Notes under the pieces: generated by a model
What the model was told of the DNA's origin: nothing
The model's input: only the letters and a program-made list of their open reading frames with translations
Databases searched by the model: none
Position numbers and translations under genes: made by a program
Shown here: positions 51,857-64,000 of the stretch, in pieces
How positions within the stretch are numbered: the stretch's first letter is position 1
Layout of the letters: each line of letters opens with the position of its first letter
Origin: Oceanococcus sp. HetDA_MAG_MS8
GTDB taxonomy: Bacteria; Pseudomonadota; Gammaproteobacteria; Nevskiales; Oceanococcaceae
NCBI GenBank assembly: GCA_019192445.1
Contig: JAHCMK010000003.1
Location: 62,001 to 126,000 of the forward strand
Reading direction: 5' to 3'
Length of the DNA: 64,000 bases

Positions 51857-52615
51857 TCAGAACCATGCGCGGACCCCTATAACGAGTGCGTTGATAGACG
51901 TAGCCGCACCTTCGTTGCTTGCCAGGTCCGCCGTTTCGCCGTAGCGCTGGGTCCAGGAAAAGCCCACGTAAGGCCCGAACTTCCGGCTGATCTCATAGCG
52001 CAGGCGTAGCCCCGTCTCCGTGCTGTTGACGCCGCTGCCGATGCCGATGGACTCCACAGCTTGCACGGCTGCATTGAGCTCGAACCGGGGTTGCAGGATC
52101 AGGCGTTGGGTCAGGAGCAGTTCGTACTCGGCTTCGACTCGGAACGACACATCACCATCGTCGCTGACGAAGGTGGCGGCATCCAACTCGAAGAAGTACG
52201 GAGCCAAGCCTTGAACACCGACCGCCAGAAACGTGCGATCAGGGTCGGGCCGAAAGTCGTGCCGCAGGCCGATCTGCAAATCCCAGAACCGGCTGAACAT
52301 GCGTCCGTAACCGAGCTGCAATTCGGCTGATTCCACTGGCTTGCCCTGCGCGCCTTCGCCCTCGGTTTTCAGCCAGCCCTTGTGGACATCACCGCCATAC
52401 CAACCTTGAGCGTCCCAGACATTGCTGTCCTCGGCATCGGCAAAACCGGCTTCCAGCCGATCAATTAAGAATTGCCCGAACCGCATTGACGGGACTGGCT
52501 CGGGCCATGATGCAGGCGCACCCGTGCGCGGGTTTGTCGTTTCGTTGGCGGCGACCGTGACACTCGGGAGTGCCACCAACAGAGTGAGTGCAAGACAACG
52601 GATTGACGCGTTCAT
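51857..52615 (-). CDS. copB: CopB-type outer-membrane copper protein
   Basis: 252-residue beta-barrel protein with a signal peptide (LALTLLVALPSVTVAA). Barrel strands end in an aromatic C-terminal residue (VRAWF). Contains the CopB-like ...WDAQGWYGGDVHKGWLKTEGEG... near the N-terminus. In this copy the usual Met-rich N-terminal extension is short. The ATG at 52615 overlaps the copA stop by 1 base (TGATG). Confidence 0.88.
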   Translation of the reverse strand: MNASIRCLALTLLVALPSVTVAANETTNPRTGAPASWPEPVPSMRFGQFLIDRLEAGFADAEDSNVWDAQGWYGGDVHKGWLKTEGEGAQGKPVESAELQLGYGRMFSRFWDLQIGLRHDFRPDPDRTFLAVGVQGLAPYFFELDAATFVSDDGDVSFRVEAEYELLLTQRLILQPRFELNAAVQAVESIGIGSGVNSTETGLRLRYEISRKFGPYVGFSWTQRYGETADLASNEGAATSINALVIGVRAWF

Positions 52616-54594
52616 CAGACCACCTCCACAACGCGAAACATGCCCATTTCCATGTGATAGAGCAGATGGCAATGGAATGCCCAACGGCCGCGTTCATTGG
52701 CCGTGATGAGCAGCGAGACACGCTCGGCGGGCTTCACATTGATGGTGTGCTGCAGCGGTAGGCGATCGCCCTGGCCGTTCTCCAACTCCATGAACATCCC
52801 GTGCAGGTGGATCGGGTGTTCCATCATCGTGTCGTTCACCAGGATCAGCCGCAGACGCTCGCCGTAGTTGAAGCGCACCGTGCTCTCGACTTCCTGAAAC
52901 CGGACGCCGTCAAACGACCACATGTAGCGCTCCATGTTGCCGGTCAGGTGCAGCTCAAGTTCGCGATCCACGGGCCGGGTGTCAGCATTGGGCTGAATGT
53001 TGCGCAGGTCGGCGTAGGTCAGCACACGGTGATCGACGTTCTCCAACCCGGTGCCGGGTTCAGCGAGGCGATCGCGTTGCACCATGGCCGGGCTGGTATT
53101 GCCCATGCCGTGCGCGTCAGGGCCGTGCCGCGCCACCACGGGGCCTGCCGGCTCCATCTGGCTTTCGATCACTTGCGGCTTGGCTTTGGGGACAGACGCC
53201 GATAGCACCGTCAGGCCGTTGAGCTTGCGCATCGTCGGTGCCGGTTTTCGGCCCATGGCTCCGTGATCCATGTCCGCCATGTCGTGGCTAGCCATCGCCG
53301 AGGACTGCACAGGCGATTGGCCATGCGTCATGCCGGCCATCTTGCTGTGATCCATACCCGCGTGATCCATCGCCGGTTTGTCCTTGCCGCCCATCTGCAT
53401 GCCGCCATGGCCACTGTGCATGGACATATCCATGCCCATGTCGACCATGGTGCGCAGCGGGCGCTCACGCAGCGGCGGCACAGGCGCTTCCATACCGGTT
53501 CGCGGTGCGAGCGTGCCGCGGGTATAGCCGCTGCGATCCATCGCTTCGGCCATCACGGTGTAGGCCTGATCGGCGGGGGGCTCGACGAGCACGTCGAAGG
53601 TTTCGGCAACGCCGATCTGGAATTCATCGGTTTCGACAGGCTGCACGTTCTGGCCGTCTGCCTGGATCACGGTCATTGGTAGGCCAGGAACGCGGACATT
53701 GAAGTACGTCATCGCCGAGGCGTTGATGAACCGCAGCCGTACCCGCTCGCCGGGCCGGAACAGGCCCGTCCAGTTGCCGGCCGGATGCAGGCCGTTCATC
53801 AGGTAGGTGTAGGACGCGGCTGAGACATCGGAAATGTCGGTGGACATCATGCGCATGTTTGCCCAGCCCGCACGGTCCGATACTGCCTTGCCAAGCCCGG
53901 CCTGGCGTGCATCGCGCAGGAAATCGCCAGCCGTGCGCTGCTGGAAGTTGTAGTAGTCGGCCATACCTTTCAGGTTGGCCAGCACGCGGTGTGGGTCTTC
54001 GAACGTCCAGTCCGACAGCACCACCACGTAGTCTCGGTCATAGCGCCAAGGCTCGGGTTCGGCAGGGTGTACGACCATCGGGCCGTACACACCGCGCTGT
54101 TCCTGAAGGCCGGAGTGACTGTGGTACCAGTAAGTGCCGTATTGGCGTACGCCGAAGGCAGCTTCAAAGGTATCTCCCGGAGCAATGCCCGGGAACGTCA
54201 CGCCTGGTACACCGTCCATTTCAAACGGCAATAGAATGCCGTGCCAGTGGATGGAACTGTCCTCGCTCAGATGATTGGTGACGCGAAGCAGTGCATCCGT
54301 GCCCTCATACAGCTCGACGACAGGGCCGGGGATGCTGTTATTGAGCGTCAGCGCGCTGGCACGTGATCCGGCAATGTCGAATTGCTGCTGGCGGACGGCA
54401 ATATCCATCACCGTATCGACCGCGCGGCGACGATTGGGCGGCGTAACAACGCCTCGTTGCTGCTGAGCGGGTGAGATGGCTGCGTAAGCGGGCAGCAGGC
54501 TGCCAAAGGCTGCCAGCCCGCCAGCACTGGCGATTGCTTGTAGAAATTCGCGTCGCGACGCTCCGCCGCGCGCGGAAATGGGAAGACGGTCCAT
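52615..54594 (-). CDS. copA: CopA multicopper oxidase, Tat-exported
   Basis: 659-residue multicopper oxidase of copper-resistance type. A twin-arginine-like signal SRREFLQAIASAGGLAAF opens the protein. Cupredoxin copper ligands are visible: IHWHG and YWYHSH early, HPIHLHG and HCHLLYHMEMG at the C-terminus. A Met/His-rich insertion (about residues 390-430, MDMSMHSGHGGMQ and MDHAGMDHSKM) binds extra copper. It probably oxidises Cu(I) in the periplasm. Translationally coupled to copB. Confidence 0.93.
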   Translation of the reverse strand: MDRLPISARGGASRREFLQAIASAGGLAAFGSLLPAYAAISPAQQQRGVVTPPNRRRAVDTVMDIAVRQQQFDIAGSRASALTLNNSIPGPVVELYEGTDALLRVTNHLSEDSSIHWHGILLPFEMDGVPGVTFPGIAPGDTFEAAFGVRQYGTYWYHSHSGLQEQRGVYGPMVVHPAEPEPWRYDRDYVVVLSDWTFEDPHRVLANLKGMADYYNFQQRTAGDFLRDARQAGLGKAVSDRAGWANMRMMSTDISDVSAASYTYLMNGLHPAGNWTGLFRPGERVRLRFINASAMTYFNVRVPGLPMTVIQADGQNVQPVETDEFQIGVAETFDVLVEPPADQAYTVMAEAMDRSGYTRGTLAPRTGMEAPVPPLRERPLRTMVDMGMDMSMHSGHGGMQMGGKDKPAMDHAGMDHSKMAGMTHGQSPVQSSAMASHDMADMDHGAMGRKPAPTMRKLNGLTVLSASVPKAKPQVIESQMEPAGPVVARHGPDAHGMGNTSPAMVQRDRLAEPGTGLENVDHRVLTYADLRNIQPNADTRPVDRELELHLTGNMERYMWSFDGVRFQEVESTVRFNYGERLRLILVNDTMMEHPIHLHGMFMELENGQGDRLPLQHTINVKPAERVSLLITANERGRWAFHCHLLYHMEMGMFRVVEVV

Positions 54595-54698
54595 GTTGAT
54601 CTCCTGAAACTTCCAGCGTCTGGAGAGACGCTGTAGGAGGCACGCTTGCTAGATCGCAGGCGCGCCGGGGCCACACGCCTCGCAAGGCGTGTTGTCCG

Positions 54699-55106
54699 TC
54701 AGGAGATACTGGGCGGGTGGTCTATTTCGATGGCGCGGCGCAGCGGCTGGCCGATGGCGGCGGGAGCACTCAGGTTCAGCGCGTGGCTGTCCGCCAGTCG
54801 ATTTACGGTGTCATGGGCAAGGGCCGCCAGGCCCATGGAGCACGCGCCCATGTGCGGGCAAGCGGAACCTTCTGGCGCCGTGCCGCTGTCAGCTTGCGCC
54901 TCAGCCATGGAGCTTGATGCCGCAGCGGGACTATCCGAGTCATGCTCTGCGCAATGTGATGACGCACGCTGGTCAGCGCTGATGGCAGCAGAGTGTTTGG
55001 CTGAGGACTGTTCAAGGTGTTGCTGCACACAGCACACCATGGCCGCTTGGGCGACCGGTGCCACGCTCAGGGAGAGCGCGATACAAATGAGCAGAACTGA
55101 CCTCAT
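54699..55106 (-). CDS. CopL/DUF2946-like secreted Cys/His-rich protein
   Basis: 135-residue exported protein (signal peptide ...VAPVAQA). The mature part has Cys-Cys in AAMVCCVQQHLEQ, SSHCAEH and CPHMGACSMG, typical of small copper-binding regulatory proteins such as CopL that lie upstream of copAB. First gene of the long minus-strand operon, directly after a MerR-like dyad. Assignment to CopL is moderate because the family is poorly conserved. Confidence 0.65.
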   Translation of the reverse strand: MRSVLLICIALSLSVAPVAQAAMVCCVQQHLEQSSAKHSAAISADQRASSHCAEHDSDSPAAASSSMAEAQADSGTAPEGSACPHMGACSMGLAALAHDTVNRLADSHALNLSAPAAIGQPLRRAIEIDHPPSIS

Positions 55107-55119
55107 AATTTACAGTTTC

Positions 55120-55144
55120 ACCCTAAACCATAGTTGAGAGTCAA
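55120..55144 (-). promoter_or_regulatory. MerR-like operator/promoter of the copL-copAB operon
   Basis: Dyad ACCCTAAAC-CATA-GTTGAGAGT (55120-55141) on the plus strand, with a TTGACT -35-like element on the minus strand (55144-55139). The spacing of arms is that of MerR-family sites. It abuts the stop of the upstream pepSY gene. Likely target of the MerR regulator encoded at 48870. Confidence 0.6.
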
Positions 55145-55878
55145 GCGCTCGAGTTGGTCGACCTGCTGCCAGGTCGTTGTTTTCGGGGCAGCAACGAGAG
55201 TGTCAGCAAGACGACGCCGCTAAGCGCGAACAACAAGGCAGTGGCTGCGCTCACGATCAGCAACGGATGGTTGAAGTCGTCCCGCGTGTCGTAATCCATG
55301 ATGTGGAGCATCCAGACCACATCGAACAGCCGCCACCAATCATTGCGCCTCGCCACCACGGCACCTGTTTGGGCCGACACATAGATTGCCGTGTTGGCAC
55401 CGTCATCAAACCGAACTCTCCAAAGCGGTGCGTCGCGCCCGCGAGCCTCGCGGGGCGTTACCTCAAGCCATTGGGTAGCCACTGGTTTGCCATTGCCGGT
55501 GTAGTCCGCCCGCGCGATCTTCAGTGCCGAAGTCTCGTCAATCGGTGACAGCGCTTTTCCGGTGCGAGCGGAATACAGGCTGATCCCGTTGGCGGATTCG
55601 GCGACATACACCGCCTGGCCCTGCCACATCCGCATCGTCATTGCCGTTACAGGCGAGTTGATCCGATCCAGCAGTTCGGAGGGCGGTAGTACGTCAGTCG
55701 TTAGGGCAATCGCCTCCGGCGCATTGTTGGCGGCGTTGTGCGCGCCGCGAACCATGTCCAGATTCAGACTCGACATGACCAGTCCGCCAGCAATCCACAG
55801 CACTAGCTGGACAGCGACGATAAGCCCGACCCATTTGTGAAACAGCCGGGTGCGGCGGGTGAGTTTCAATCTGTTCAT
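55141..55878 (-). CDS. PepSY-domain membrane protein
   Basis: 245-residue protein with an N-terminal membrane segment (WVGLIVAVQLVLWIAGGLVMS), a periplasmic PepSY-type region (about 90-190, including the WRVRFDDGANTAIYVSAQTGAVVARRNDWWRLFDVVWMLHIMDY stretch), and a C-terminal membrane segment. PepSY-TM proteins accompany copper and iron reduction systems. 18 bases after the grx-mauE gene, likely same transcript. Confidence 0.82.
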   Translation of the reverse strand: MNRLKLTRRTRLFHKWVGLIVAVQLVLWIAGGLVMSSLNLDMVRGAHNAANNAPEAIALTTDVLPPSELLDRINSPVTAMTMRMWQGQAVYVAESANGISLYSARTGKALSPIDETSALKIARADYTGNGKPVATQWLEVTPREARGRDAPLWRVRFDDGANTAIYVSAQTGAVVARRNDWWRLFDVVWMLHIMDYDTRDDFNHPLLIVSAATALLFALSGVVLLTLSLLPRKQRPGSRSTNSSA

Positions 55879-55896
55879 CCTAGAGCGAGCAGGTGC

Positions 55897-56652
55897 TCAG
55901 AACAGTTGTGAGGTTGGCATGTAAAGGCCCATCGCGATCATCATCAGGTTTTCAGTGAGCGAGATCGCGCCCAACGGCACATTGGAATCCCCGCCGACGC
56001 AGGCGCATTTGAGTTCGCGCTTCTCGATATACACGGCCTTGAATACGGAGACCGCGCCCACCGACCCGATGAATAGTGCGATTGGCGCGGCCACCCAGAT
56101 CAATGCACCCCCGGCGATCATCAACACCCCAGCGCCGAGTTCGCCAAACGGATACAAATACGCATATCGCACGTCTCTGCGAGCAATCAGGTCGTAGCTG
56201 AGAAACTGATTGGAAAAAGCCGAGAGGTCCTGCAGCTTCAATAGCGCCAAGACGCTCATCGAGAGCGCGATAAACCATTCGAATGAGCGTGGCGTCAGGA
56301 CAGTGCCTGTTGACGCCCAAGTCGCCGCCAAGGCAAGGAGTGCGCACACACCAAACACAGCTAACACGGGCTGGTAGCTGGTTGTGTCGTCTGAGCCGGC
56401 CTTTTCTGCCTTGCCGAAGTAAACCTTCAGGTCGTCATATCCACCAATACGCTCTCCATCGATGAAGGTCTGCGGAGTGGTCTTGACCCCGTGTTCTTGC
56501 TTGAAGGCGTCGGTTTGCTGGCGGTTAGTCAGGTGATGATCTTCGACTTTGTAGCCTTGGCGTTCGAGCAAATGCTTACTCTTGAGACCAAATGGACAAA
56601 GGTGCTCATCAGTGACCATGCGAAACAGAACTGCATGTTTAGTGGTCATCAA
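55897..56652 (-). CDS. glutaredoxin-MauE fusion protein
   Basis: 251-residue two-part protein. Residues 1-80 are a glutaredoxin-like domain with a single active-site Cys (CPFG) and TTPQTFIDGERIGG; the rest is a MauE/DoxX-like four-helix membrane domain with a CACVGG motif. The fusion probably handles thiol-redox chemistry for periplasmic copper-binding proteins. Preceded by its own MerR-like dyad; followed by the pepSY gene. Confidence 0.82.
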   Translation of the reverse strand: MMTTKHAVLFRMVTDEHLCPFGLKSKHLLERQGYKVEDHHLTNRQQTDAFKQEHGVKTTPQTFIDGERIGGYDDLKVYFGKAEKAGSDDTTSYQPVLAVFGVCALLALAATWASTGTVLTPRSFEWFIALSMSVLALLKLQDLSAFSNQFLSYDLIARRDVRYAYLYPFGELGAGVLMIAGGALIWVAAPIALFIGSVGAVSVFKAVYIEKRELKCACVGGDSNVPLGAISLTENLMMIAMGLYMPTSQLF

Positions 56653-56682
56653 GGTCTCTCTAGTGTGATTAGTTCGATGGTC

Positions 56683-56707
56683 ACATTAAAGTTAAGTTGA
56701 GGGTCAA
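56683..56707 (-). promoter_or_regulatory. second MerR-like operator, grx-mauE promoter
   Basis: ACATTAAAGTTAAGTTGAGGGT (22 bp, 56683-56704) is an imperfect dyad, with a TTGACC -35-like element on the minus strand (56707-56702). It shares the TTGACYCTCAACT pattern of the site at 55120. Located in the gap to the divergent czc genes, so it could also influence them. Confidence 0.5.
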
Positions 56708-56784
56708 TAGGTGGTGGGCGAACTCCCGGAAGTGATTGTTGTCGGTTAATATGCGTAAAGCATTAGCACCACTACAGCGTTTCT

Positions 56785-57171
56785 TTGTTTTCCAGACCAT
56801 CATCCAAACTGATCCTGTTTCTGTCACTACTTATGGTGGCCAGCCGGATCATGGGCGCGCATGCCCATGCGTGCTCGGATGGGAACGCACACTGCGTGCA
56901 GGAAGCGCACGCTGGTGCAATCGTGCACGCGCATGTCGACGACGCCTGCGCAGATGAAACCTGCATCGACACTACTGTTGAAGCGGCCGAAGGCGTTTTG
57001 GCCAAGCTGCTGGAAGTGGACGGCGGGGACTTGCTGGCCATTGTCGTTCTGGCAGTGTTCGGCTTGCTCGCCGCGCCGCGCGTCGCGCCAATCGCGGTGC
57101 GAACGGTGCCAGCCCGAAGCCCCGGCTATCGGCTACTTCCGCCCGCACGGGCCCCACCTCTGACGCTCTAG
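56785..57171 (+). CDS. CzcI-like small periplasmic protein
   Basis: Up to 128 residues from TTG 56785; ATG at 56833 is the alternative. A signal-like hydrophobic segment is followed by His/Cys-rich sequence (AHAHACSDGNAHCVQEAHAGAIVHAHVDDAC), a second hydrophobic stretch, and a Pro/Arg-rich tail (YRLLPPARAPPLTL). Position just before czcC and this composition match CzcI, an accessory regulator of czc in Cupriavidus. No strong ribosome binding site, so the start is uncertain. Confidence 0.55.
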   Translation: MFSRPSSKLILFLSLLMVASRIMGAHAHACSDGNAHCVQEAHAGAIVHAHVDDACADETCIDTTVEAAEGVLAKLLEVDGGDLLAIVVLAVFGLLAAPRVAPIAVRTVPARSPGYRLLPPARAPPLTL

Positions 57172-57238
57172 CAATCGAACCGGTGCTGCATCCGCAGCAT
57201 CGCCTGCGCCATCCGGCGCGACGATTTCTGGAGCATGT

Positions 57239-58558
57239 ATGTTTTCTCCTGCATGCCGGGCGGCAGTTGTTGCCGCCGGGCTGATGTGGCTGGCCGCGGG
57301 CCACGCGCAATCGCAAACGCGACCGCAAACCGCTGATACCTTGACGCTGGCCGAGGTGGCCAATCGCGTTGCCGAGCAAAGCCCATCGGTGATGGCCTAC
57401 TCGCCCAGGGCGCGCGCGCTGGATGGCGAGCGGCGCTCGGCAAGCCTGTCACCACCACTTGAACTGATTGCCGACGCGGACGAGTTTGCCGGTACGGGCA
57501 ACGCCGAGGGCTTTGATGGCATCGAGCTGACACTGGCCTTGTCCAGTGTGATTGAGCTGGGCGACCGCCCAGCGGCACGGGTCGCCATCATCGACGCCCG
57601 CGGCGAGTTACTTGAGGCCGAACGCCGCACCGAGCTGCTGGATCGCCAAGCTGAAGCCGCGAGGCTGTTTGTCAGCTTGGCGGCATTGCAACAGGAGCTT
57701 GAGGTTGCGCGGCGTTCTGAGGAATTGGCGGAGCAGGCAGAGCAAACGGTTCGCAGCCGCGTGGATCGCGGGCGTGCTCCGCGTGCCGATCTGCAGCGGG
57801 CGATGGCCGCAACCGCTCGCGCACGGCTGGAGGTCGGTCACATCGAGCATCAGCTACCGACATTGCGCGTGCGATTGGCTGCGCTGTGGGGCGAGGAGCG
57901 GCCGGGCTTTGACCGGGTCGATGATGATGCCCTGTTCCATCCCGGTCAGGCCGGTGACTTTGAGTCCCTCGCGGCAGAGCTGGCAGACAATCCCGATTTG
58001 CAGCAGCTTGCGAGCGCGGAGCGCATCGAGCGTGCGAGCTTGCGACTGGCGCAATCCAGCAGCCGCGGCGACGTTCGCTGGCGTGCCGGCGTGCGCAGGC
58101 TGGAAGGCACCGACAGCACGGGCCTGGTGGCAGGGGTCAGCATTCCGCTGTTCTCCGGTCGGCGGGCGACCAGCGCGTTGGATGCGGCAAGCAGTCGGCA
58201 GGCCGCAGCAGCGCTGGACCTGGACGCCGCCCAAATTGCTGCGCGGGCCACGCTGTTCGAAGCCTGGCAGCACCGCTTGCATGCCATCGAGGCCTTTGCA
58301 TTGCTCCGCGAAGCGGTCATTCCAAGGTTGGAATCCGCGCTGACCGAGACCCGCGATGCTTACCGAGCTGGCCGCTACAGCTACTTGGAGCTGATCGCCG
58401 CACGGCAGGAGCTTATCGATGCGCGCTTGGCGTACATCGACGCCGCCCGTCGCGCCCATCTCAACCGCATAGAACTGGAACGCCTGGCTGGCGCGGCGCT
58501 AACCGCAGCCGATGGCGATGCGATCACCGAACACAAGGACGACAATCATGACCATTGA
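57239..58558 (+). CDS. czcC: CzcC-type outer-membrane factor
   Basis: 439-residue TolC-family channel with a signal peptide (about 1-24, AAGHAQS). Helical repeats EAERRTELLDRQAEAARLFVSLAALQQELEV and the paired AWQHRLHAIEAFALLREAVIPRLESALTETRDAYRAGRYSYLELIAARQEL follow the family plan. C-terminal His/Asp tail (EHKDDNHDH). Overlaps czcB by 11 bases. Outer-membrane exit for the CzcCBA zinc/cobalt/cadmium pump. Confidence 0.9.
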   Translation: MFSPACRAAVVAAGLMWLAAGHAQSQTRPQTADTLTLAEVANRVAEQSPSVMAYSPRARALDGERRSASLSPPLELIADADEFAGTGNAEGFDGIELTLALSSVIELGDRPAARVAIIDARGELLEAERRTELLDRQAEAARLFVSLAALQQELEVARRSEELAEQAEQTVRSRVDRGRAPRADLQRAMAATARARLEVGHIEHQLPTLRVRLAALWGEERPGFDRVDDDALFHPGQAGDFESLAAELADNPDLQQLASAERIERASLRLAQSSSRGDVRWRAGVRRLEGTDSTGLVAGVSIPLFSGRRATSALDAASSRQAAAALDLDAAQIAARATLFEAWQHRLHAIEAFALLREAVIPRLESALTETRDAYRAGRYSYLELIAARQELIDARLAYIDAARRAHLNRIELERLAGAALTAADGDAITEHKDDNHDH

Positions 58559-59573
58559 CCGACCACTACAGGCGCTCGCCCTGGCTGCTGCGCTGATGGC
58601 CTGTGCGCTTGCAGCACCCGCTGCCGCAGCCACGGCCGCCTCCGAGCACGATCATGAGGCTGGTGCTCAAACGCACGGATCTCACGACTCTGACGACGAC
58701 CCCGACGGTGACCACGAGGCCGGCCATGAGGATGGCCATGAGGATGGCCACGATGGAGAAGGTCATGGCGACGCCGTTGAGCTGACGGCGGCCCAATTCG
58801 AGCGGGCTCAATTGTCCGTCGCATCCGCCGGACCGGGCACAATCCGACAGACACTGCCGGTATTCGGCCGCATCGAGGAAATTCCTTCCCGCACGGCTGT
58901 TGTCCAGGCCCGATTCCCGGGGCAGATCATCTCGCTGACTCCTGACGTTGGAGAGTCCGTCAGTCGCGGAGCCGTCATCGGAACCGTGGAAGCCGATGAC
59001 AGCCTGCAACGCTATGCCGTGCGCGCGCCCATCTCGGGTGTGGTGGTGGAGCGCATGGCGTCGGCCGGCGAAGCCACGGCTGGCCGCAATCTGCTGCGCG
59101 TTACTGACTTCAGCGAGGTCTGGGCGCAGTTCGCGATCTTCCCGTCGCAGATCAGCCGTGTCTCTGTCGGGCAAGCGCTGACCGTGCGCGGCGATGACAT
59201 CACTGCAGATGCGCAGATCGACTGGATCGCCCCGGCCGCAGACCACGGCCCGGCCCGCATGGCCCGCGTGGTGCTGCCCAACCCGGATGGGCGCTGGGCA
59301 CCCGGCAATACCGTGCAAGCCGAAATCGTCACCGCGCTGATCGACGCTGAGCTGGTCGTTGAGACCCGTGCGATCCAGCAGGTGGAGGGCCAGCCGTCGG
59401 TCTTCGTGCGTGAGGGCGGTCGCTATGAAGCGCACGCCCTCACGCTGGGCCGCAGCGACGGCCGCGCGACGGAAGTGCTGGGCGGGCTCACGCCGGGTGC
59501 CAATTACATCACCGCCAACAGCTACCTGCTGAAGGCCGAGCTGGAGAAATCCAGCGCCTCGCACGACCACTAG
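58548..59573 (+). CDS. czcB: CzcB-type periplasmic adaptor
   Basis: 341-residue membrane-fusion protein. Signal peptide, then a His/Asp/Glu-rich segment (about residues 30-70, HDHEAGAQTHGSHDSDDD type) that likely binds Zn2+ or Co2+, then adaptor domains with VVQARFPGQIISLTPDVGESVSRGAVIGTVEADDSLQRYAVRAPISGVVVERM (lipoyl) and a beta-barrel. ATG at 58548 chosen to give the signal peptide. Couples CzcA to CzcC. Confidence 0.9.
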   Translation: MTIDRPLQALALAAALMACALAAPAAAATAASEHDHEAGAQTHGSHDSDDDPDGDHEAGHEDGHEDGHDGEGHGDAVELTAAQFERAQLSVASAGPGTIRQTLPVFGRIEEIPSRTAVVQARFPGQIISLTPDVGESVSRGAVIGTVEADDSLQRYAVRAPISGVVVERMASAGEATAGRNLLRVTDFSEVWAQFAIFPSQISRVSVGQALTVRGDDITADAQIDWIAPAADHGPARMARVVLPNPDGRWAPGNTVQAEIVTALIDAELVVETRAIQQVEGQPSVFVREGGRYEAHALTLGRSDGRATEVLGGLTPGANYITANSYLLKAELEKSSASHDH

Positions 59574-63363
<3,790 letters not shown>

Positions 63364-63364
<1 letters not shown>

Positions 63365-64000
63365 TGGGTGCGGGACACGATCACGGGATACAGTCGAGCA
63401 CACGCACGCTGCTGATCGCGCTGGTGGGCACCACTGGGTTCGCCATCGTCGAGGCCATCACCGGCTGGCTGGCCAATTCCCTGGCACTGATCGGCGATGC
63501 CGGACACATGCTGACCGACAGCATGGCCTTGGCAGTGGGTGCACTGGCTGCCTGGGCCGCCAAGCGGCCGGCAACGACAACGCTCAGCTACGGCTGGCAG
63601 CGCACGGAAGTGCTCGGCGCGCTGTTCAACGTGGTGTTCATGTACGTGATCGTCGCGTTCATCGTGGTCGCAGCGATCCAGCGGCTGATTGAGGCGCCGG
63701 ATGTCGAAGGTGGGTCGGTGCTGCTCGTCGGAACGCTCGGTTTGCTGGTGAACATCGGTGTGGCTTGGCTGCTGTCACGCGGAGAGCAAACGCTCAACAC
63801 GCGCGGCGCCATGCTGCATGTGATGGGCGACTTGCTGGGTTCGGTCGGGGCGGTTGGCTCAGGCATCGTCGTGCTCGCCACCGGGTGGATGCCGATTGAT
63901 CCGATTTTGTCGCTGTTGATCTGCGTTCTGATCGTGATTTCGTCGACCAAGCTGCTGATCGAGACGCTGCGCGTCGTGATGGCTGGTGTGCCGCCGGGAA
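63364..64000 (+). CDS. czcD: CzcD-type cation diffusion facilitator (truncated by window end)
   Basis: First 212 codons of a CDF exporter. His-rich short N-terminus (MGAGHDHGIQ), then membrane segments with HxxxD-type metal sites SLALIGDAGHMLTDSMALAVGALA and GAMLHVMGDLLGSVGAVGSGIVVLATGWMPIDPILS. The coding frame is open to the last base of the window, so the gene continues beyond 64000. Start ATG overlaps the previous stop by 1 base (TGATG). Exports cytosolic Zn2+ to the periplasm for CzcCBA. Confidence 0.9.

Overview
The window looks like a chromosomal segment of a GC-rich gammaproteobacterium. The evidence is codon use and GC content throughout, a Zur-type box of gammaproteobacterial form, lipoprotein and Tat signals, and HME-RND metal pumps. 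I cannot name a genus from the sequence alone. No tRNA, rRNA or CRISPR array was recognised. The window runs from ordinary chromosomal genes into a large accessory region and ends inside a cation diffusion facilitator gene.

Region 1 (1-11.3 kb) carries scattered housekeeping-like and metal-homeostasis genes: a C45-type Ntn hydrolase, an ArsR-family regulator with a His-rich protein, a COG0523 GTPase divergent from a three-gene ABC-type cluster (ATPase, MacB/FtsX-like permease with a long His-rich insert, DUF3299 protein) with a Zur-box-like sequence between them, a DUF2490 protein, a beta-helix protein with a small lipoprotein, and a YtkA-like lipoprotein followed by a di-haem MauG/cytochrome c peroxidase.

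Region 2 (11.3-17.6 kb) is a complete type II CBASS anti-phage operon on the minus strand: DUF2188 protein, CapV-like patatin phospholipase, DncV-like CD-NTase, Cap2 (E2-E1) and Cap3 (JAMM protease). Divergent from it is an XRE/ImmA-metallopeptidase pair that fits the CapH/CapP regulators. Three CCGAAC half-sites lie in the shared intergenic region.

Region 3 (17.8-30 kb) is mobile-element DNA. An overlapping three-gene module encodes an unknown 171-aa protein and two very large proteins with tyrosine-recombinase catalytic motifs. After it come small regulators, a lipoprotein, and a minus-strand module of excisionase, integrase, a 93-aa protein, an HD/TraI-like protein, a membrane protein and a KfrA-like protein.

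Region 4 (30-38.1 kb) is a second defence system, Wadjet (jetABCD), preceded by an unknown 133-aa gene that overlaps jetA. A WYL-domain regulator is encoded divergently, and a 35-bp palindrome lies between them. An IS1182-type insertion sequence with near-perfect terminal repeats sits just after jetD.

Region 5 (39.8-64 kb) is a copper/silver and zinc/cobalt/cadmium resistance cluster. A roughly 15-kb set of co-directional, mostly touching minus-strand genes runs from a CopL-like protein through CopA, CopB, a cytochrome c fusion, a DUF411 protein, a methyltransferase, a MerR regulator, CusCBA, an ArsP-like permease, a ceramidase-like protein and a second methyltransferase. Upstream lies a glutaredoxin-MauE plus PepSY pair. 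Divergent from that pair runs a CzcI-like/CzcCBA/CDF operon. Two similar 22-bp MerR-like dyads sit at the copL and grx-mauE promoters, which suggests a shared regulon.
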